Assembly (NCBI GenBank): GCA_900315435.1
Contig: OMYY01000016.1
Location: 1-59,506, forward strand
Length of the DNA: 59,506 nucleotides
Direction: 5' to 3'
Source: an uncultured Spirochaetaceae bacterium
GTDB taxonomy: Bacteria > Spirochaetota > Spirochaetia > Sphaerochaetales > Sphaerochaetaceae
Translations under genes and position numbers: made by a program
Part shown: positions 58,265-59,506 of the stretch, piece by piece
Numbering within the stretch: the stretch's first letter is position 1
How the letters are laid out: each line of letters begins with the position of its first letter
Notes under the pieces: generated by a model
The model's input: only the letters and a program-made list of their open reading frames with translations
Told to the model about the DNA's origin: nothing
Database searches by the model: none

Positions 58265-59479
58265 ATGGACGACGTCGTGCAGCAATGGAAAGGCCGCTAC
58301 CATCTTTCCTTCCAGGAAGGATTGCAGCTCGAGCGGATGGAGGAGGACCTGGCCCTGTGGGAGATGGGGTCGCTGGCTGACCATGTCGACCTTTCGCTGG
58401 TGGACAAGGCCAGCAGCGGACAGCGGGGCAAGCTGCTGCTCGGTCAGGCCCGGCGCTTCGTCGATGCCGAGCGGAAACGCCCTACCGACTACTCCACCTT
58501 CCAGAGCCCACGGCTCTTGGACCGGAAACCGAAGGCCGTCTTCACAGCCCCGGAGACCTTCATGGGCCGTTGTCCCTGCCCGGCTGATGGCGAGCAGACC
58601 CGCTGCTGCAACCTGAAGACGCTGGACGCCGTCGAGCAGTGTTCCTTCGGTTGCGCCTACTGCGCCGTCCAGACCTTTTACGGAAAGAACGAAATCAGGA
58701 TTGTCGGCAACCTCAAGGAGCGGCTGGAAACCCTTGAGCTCGACCCCGGCACCTGGCATATCGGCACCGGACAATCCAGCGACAGCCTGCTCTGGGGCAA
58801 TGATTTCGGGACCTTGGACGCTCTGAAAGTCCTTGCCAGGCGCTATCCCGACTTGATCATCGAGCTGAAGACCAAGAGCTCCAGGACCGATTGGATCAGT
58901 GACGACTGGCCCAAGAACATCGTCGCCACCTGGAGCCTGAACGCCCCGCTGATCATCGAGAAGGAAGAGCTGCTCACATCCAGTCTCAAGGCGCGGCTGG
59001 ATGCCGCACGCATTGTGGCGGACCACCACATCCCGGTCGGCTTCCACCTCCATCCGATGGTCTATTTCCAAGGGTGGGAACAGGCCTACCAGGAAGTGGT
59101 CGGACAAATCATGGCCAGGTTCCGGCCGGAAGAGGTGATGATGGTGTCCATGGGGACGCTGACCTTCACAAAGAGCGTGATCAAGGCGCTGCGTAAGGGT
59201 GGCCGCCCCTCCAGGATTCTGGATATGGAACTGGTTCCCTTCGCCGGGAAATACTCCTATCCGATCGAGACCAAGCAGCGGATCTTCAAGAACGCCTACC
59301 ACGCCTTTGCGCCGGAATGGAAGGAGCCGGAAGACAGGAATCCCTTCTTCTACCTCTGCTTCGAGGACCCGAAGCTGTGGAAACCGGTGATGGGGTACGA
59401 ATACGCCTCAAACGCCGAGTTTGAGGAAGCCATGCGGCGACACTACCTCCAGACGGTCCGGCGTTTCCGTCAAAGGTAG
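58265..59479 (+). CDS. Radical SAM protein of the spore photoproduct lyase family
   Basis: 404-residue protein. The radical SAM cluster motif Cys-x3-Cys-x2-Cys is in EQCSFGCAYCAVQTFYG, followed by HIGTGQSSDSLLWGN, LIIELKTKSSRTDW, GFHLHPMVYFQGWE and MVSMGTLTF, an order matching SplB-type spore photoproduct lyases. SplB repairs the spore thymine dimer in Firmicutes; the host looks like a non-sporulating spirochaete, so another DNA lesion or substrate is likely. The N-terminal 110 residues are a helical extension. A second Cys cluster (RCPCPADGEQTRCC) precedes the SAM motif. Divergent from uvrC with fused promoters. Confidence 0.85.
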   Translation: MDDVVQQWKGRYHLSFQEGLQLERMEEDLALWEMGSLADHVDLSLVDKASSGQRGKLLLGQARRFVDAERKRPTDYSTFQSPRLLDRKPKAVFTAPETFMGRCPCPADGEQTRCCNLKTLDAVEQCSFGCAYCAVQTFYGKNEIRIVGNLKERLETLELDPGTWHIGTGQSSDSLLWGNDFGTLDALKVLARRYPDLIIELKTKSSRTDWISDDWPKNIVATWSLNAPLIIEKEELLTSSLKARLDAARIVADHHIPVGFHLHPMVYFQGWEQAYQEVVGQIMARFRPEEVMMVSMGTLTFTKSVIKALRKGGRPSRILDMELVPFAGKYSYPIETKQRIFKNAYHAFAPEWKEPEDRNPFFYLCFEDPKLWKPVMGYEYASNAEFEEAMRRHYLQTVRRFRQR

Positions 59480-59506
59480 GGCGACGGGACCCCTTCCCCA
59501 AGCGGT

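Noticed and set aside
58205-59302. Upstream in-frame extension of uvrC
   Set aside because: It is antisense to the SPL-like gene and lacks homology; the promoter at 58212-58240 excludes it.

Overview
The window is a gene-dense chromosomal segment, moderately GC-rich by eye, from a Gram-negative-type bacterium. The gene neighbourhoods point to a spirochaete, probably near Sphaerochaeta or Treponema: ispE-spoVG-tRNA-rplY-pth-tilS-ftsH-lepA in one run; lptC-lptA-lptB-rpoN next to hpf, hprK and an HPr gene; a one-chain glycyl-tRNA synthetase; and substrate-binding proteins with a FANGGSE-like mature start. The assignment is inference from gene content. I saw no insertion sequence, integrase, prophage or CRISPR array.

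Layout. 1-4060: an RlmK-like rRNA methyltransferase fused to a long low-complexity tail with 13 near-identical 13-residue RGYGRR repeats, then an unknown gene and D-lactate dehydrogenase. 4061-4830: a structured non-coding stretch, a small ORF and tRNA-Asn with promoter and terminator. 4833-9604: a 5'-nucleotidase lipoprotein with a duplicated, catalytically dead domain; a 56-residue basic protein with its own promoter and terminator; a histidine phosphatase; ComB; YidD. 9558-18972 (minus): udk, galM, lepA, ftsH, tilS, pth, rplY, tRNA-Gln, spoVG, ispE. 19091-23045: SMUG1-type uracil-DNA glycosylase, an acyl-CoA synthetase and an MtaD-like amidohydrolase. 23042-32263: an alpha-glucoside locus (two GH31 enzymes, ABC importer, LacI regulator, perfect operator palindrome over the importer promoter). 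32319-36411: tyrS, glyS, gltX. 36475-40115: a four-gene operon of AAA ATPase, RloB/TOPRIM-like protein, seven-helix membrane LuxR regulator and alpha/beta hydrolase, with a 13-codon leader ORF. 40256-42724: cobO, two lipoproteins and a very acidic protein. 42843-46866: iron alcohol dehydrogenase, aldehyde dehydrogenase, alanine/glycine symporter. 46856-48076: a GH3 protein lacking the catalytic barrel. 48130-52586: a YmdB-like protein with a degraded active site, RseC-like protein, LptC, LptA, LptB and sigma-54. 52583-56341: hpf, a Cys-rich protein, hprK, HPr, lexA, holA. 56372-59479: uvrC divergent from a spore-photoproduct-lyase-like radical SAM protein.

Two themes stand out. First, at least nine genes without a usable Shine-Dalgarno sequence have a sigma-70-like promoter whose -10 box ends exactly 6 or 7 bases before the start codon, so the mRNAs should be leaderless; genes inside operons have normal ribosome binding sites. 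Second, several proteins keep a recognisable enzyme fold but have lost catalytic residues (N-terminal nucleotidase domain, YmdB, GH3 remnant, and both the ATPase and RloB-like partners). The ATPase/RloB/7TM-LuxR/hydrolase operon is the best candidate for an undescribed system.
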